Below the pieces are notes generated by a model. It saw only the letters and a program-made list of their open reading frames with translations. It was not told the origin of the DNA and made no database searches. A program made the translations under genes and the position numbers. Below, one piece after another: positions 63,260 to 64,000 of a stretch of DNA of 64,000 nucleotides. Every line of letters begins with the position of its first letter. Within the stretch, counting starts at the first letter, position 1. Origin of the DNA: Lepisosteus oculatus (Eukaryota; Chordata; Actinopteri; Semionotiformes; Lepisosteidae). The stretch is taken from the NCBI RefSeq assembly GCF_040954835.1, contig NC_090709.1, positions 37,908,039 to 37,972,038 on the forward strand. The letters run 5' to 3'.

Positions 63260-64000
63260 TGTGCCTTTTTTTTTCAGTTCTATTCTATTCGTGGGATGCT
63301 ACTCCTGACTTCCCAGCCTGTGAGCGGGTCAGTCTGTGTCATGCCGTCCTGACATACACTTCTGAATATTTGGCTTTCCTCGGGTTGTCTCTCCTGGCTT
63401 CCGTGATTGAATGTTGAGCTGGGTTTCCTTTTCTTATTGCCGGATATCACTCCGGACATCCATGTCTGTGAGCGGGCTCCTTGCCTGGCTCTCCCTGGGT
63501 TGTTCATTCCGATATCAGTGATGGAATGTTGAACATGTTTTTTGCTTGGTGTTGATTTTTCACTTCCCGGTTTCCCCTTCTTTATGGTCTCCCAGGTTTA
63601 ATTGTGTTGTGGTTTGTGCTTGTTTTTTTTTTTTTTGGCAAGTCTCCAGAGCTCTACCTGACCCCCCCCCCCCCTCCTCTACCCAATAAAGTTTTAATAC
63701 CCTGGAGGAGGGGGCAGCTCTCAGCTGTGGACTCCTGGAGGTTTCCTTTCTGTTAAATGTTTTTCCTCCCCCAAGTGCTATGCAGCTCACTTATTTGTAT
63801 GGACGTTAGGAGCCACCCATTAAGGGGGGGGCGTACTGTCACGCCCTCTGCAGGGTGCTCCTACTGTCTTGTCCTTAGTTTCCTGTGCTTTGCTCTCCTT
63901 CTGGTGTCTCTCTCTCCCAGGGGCTATATATTTCTGGGTAACTTATTCTCCTTCGCTCAGCATTGATGCTCGGATATCTTGAGACCCGCCTAGCACCAGG
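63260..64000 (+). mobile_element. Gypsy-type LTR element edge, incomplete in window
   Basis: A polypurine tract (TTAAGGGGGGGGCG, 63820-63833) followed by TACTGTCACGCCC (from about 63834) has the form typical of the internal-to-3'-LTR join of vertebrate Gypsy elements, whose LTRs often begin TGTCACG. The LTR would start near 63837 and run out of the window. The upstream part, 63260-63820, may be the element's 3' internal region: it has a C run at 63663-63676 and repeated CTGTGAGCGGG words. No capsid or polymerase part is recognised here. It is a fossil or fragment as far as seen. Confidence 0.5.

Overview
The window looks like a ray-finned fish genome segment. The evidence is a 5S-rRNA-derived SINE of the fish type, tRNA-derived SINEs, several fish-type LINE families (L2-, Rex1/CR1- and Tx1-like), an LTR-element edge, intron-like spacing and vertebrate splice, TATA and polyadenylation signals. 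A non-teleost such as gar or bowfin is possible, but I cannot fix the species. I find no intact protein-coding gene. Nearly all long open frames are minisatellite, LINE or shadow frames. | Outer regions (about 1-8430 and 36136-62200): a T-rich, repetitive array that I read as a family of multi-exon noncoding transcription units. The same modules recur in the same order: a TATA promoter with first exon; exon E1 ending at GTRAGT; exon E2 ending at GTGAGTTTCAC; exon E3 opening after a pyrimidine-rich CAG; a spacer module R; and exon E4 ending at GTGAG. The introns carry ten copies of a short RNA hairpin with an almost invariant GGTGCACA loop. Its outer stem changes from copy to copy while staying paired. 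Type II hairpins sit between E2 and E3, and type I hairpins sit after E3. Plus-strand promoters lie near 1375, 7025, 37525, 42415, 61520 and 62085. Minus-strand promoters lie near 480, 36025, 36617 and 58878. Two minus/plus pairs are head to head, about 0.9 kb apart. Block 36136-42720 is a second copy of 1-8430. | Middle region (about 8430-32100): the array is interrupted by 24 kb of different make-up: more CpG, many LINE remnants on both strands, and locally duplicated units. One unit recurs at 14.1-15.9, 20.7-20.9 and 22.1-25.0 kb. It combines a TGACGTCA site, a ZNF143-like site, an AATAAA signal, an RFX X-box-like palindrome, a basic exon-like segment ending in GTGAGT, a 17-codon frame and a 60-bp minisatellite of about 25 units. 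A LINE segment is present twice (18.9-19.9 and 26.6-28.1 kb), and one copy has expanded a 69-bp in-frame repeat inside its reverse transcriptase region. | Right end (about 56-64 kb): convergent polyadenylation signals near 57.84-57.88 kb, a minus promoter, a group of tRNA-derived elements, a tandemly duplicated promoter, and the edge of a Gypsy-type LTR element. | The outer array is the candidate undescribed system: a tandem noncoding gene cluster that delivers intronic GUGCAC-loop hairpins from many similar promoters.
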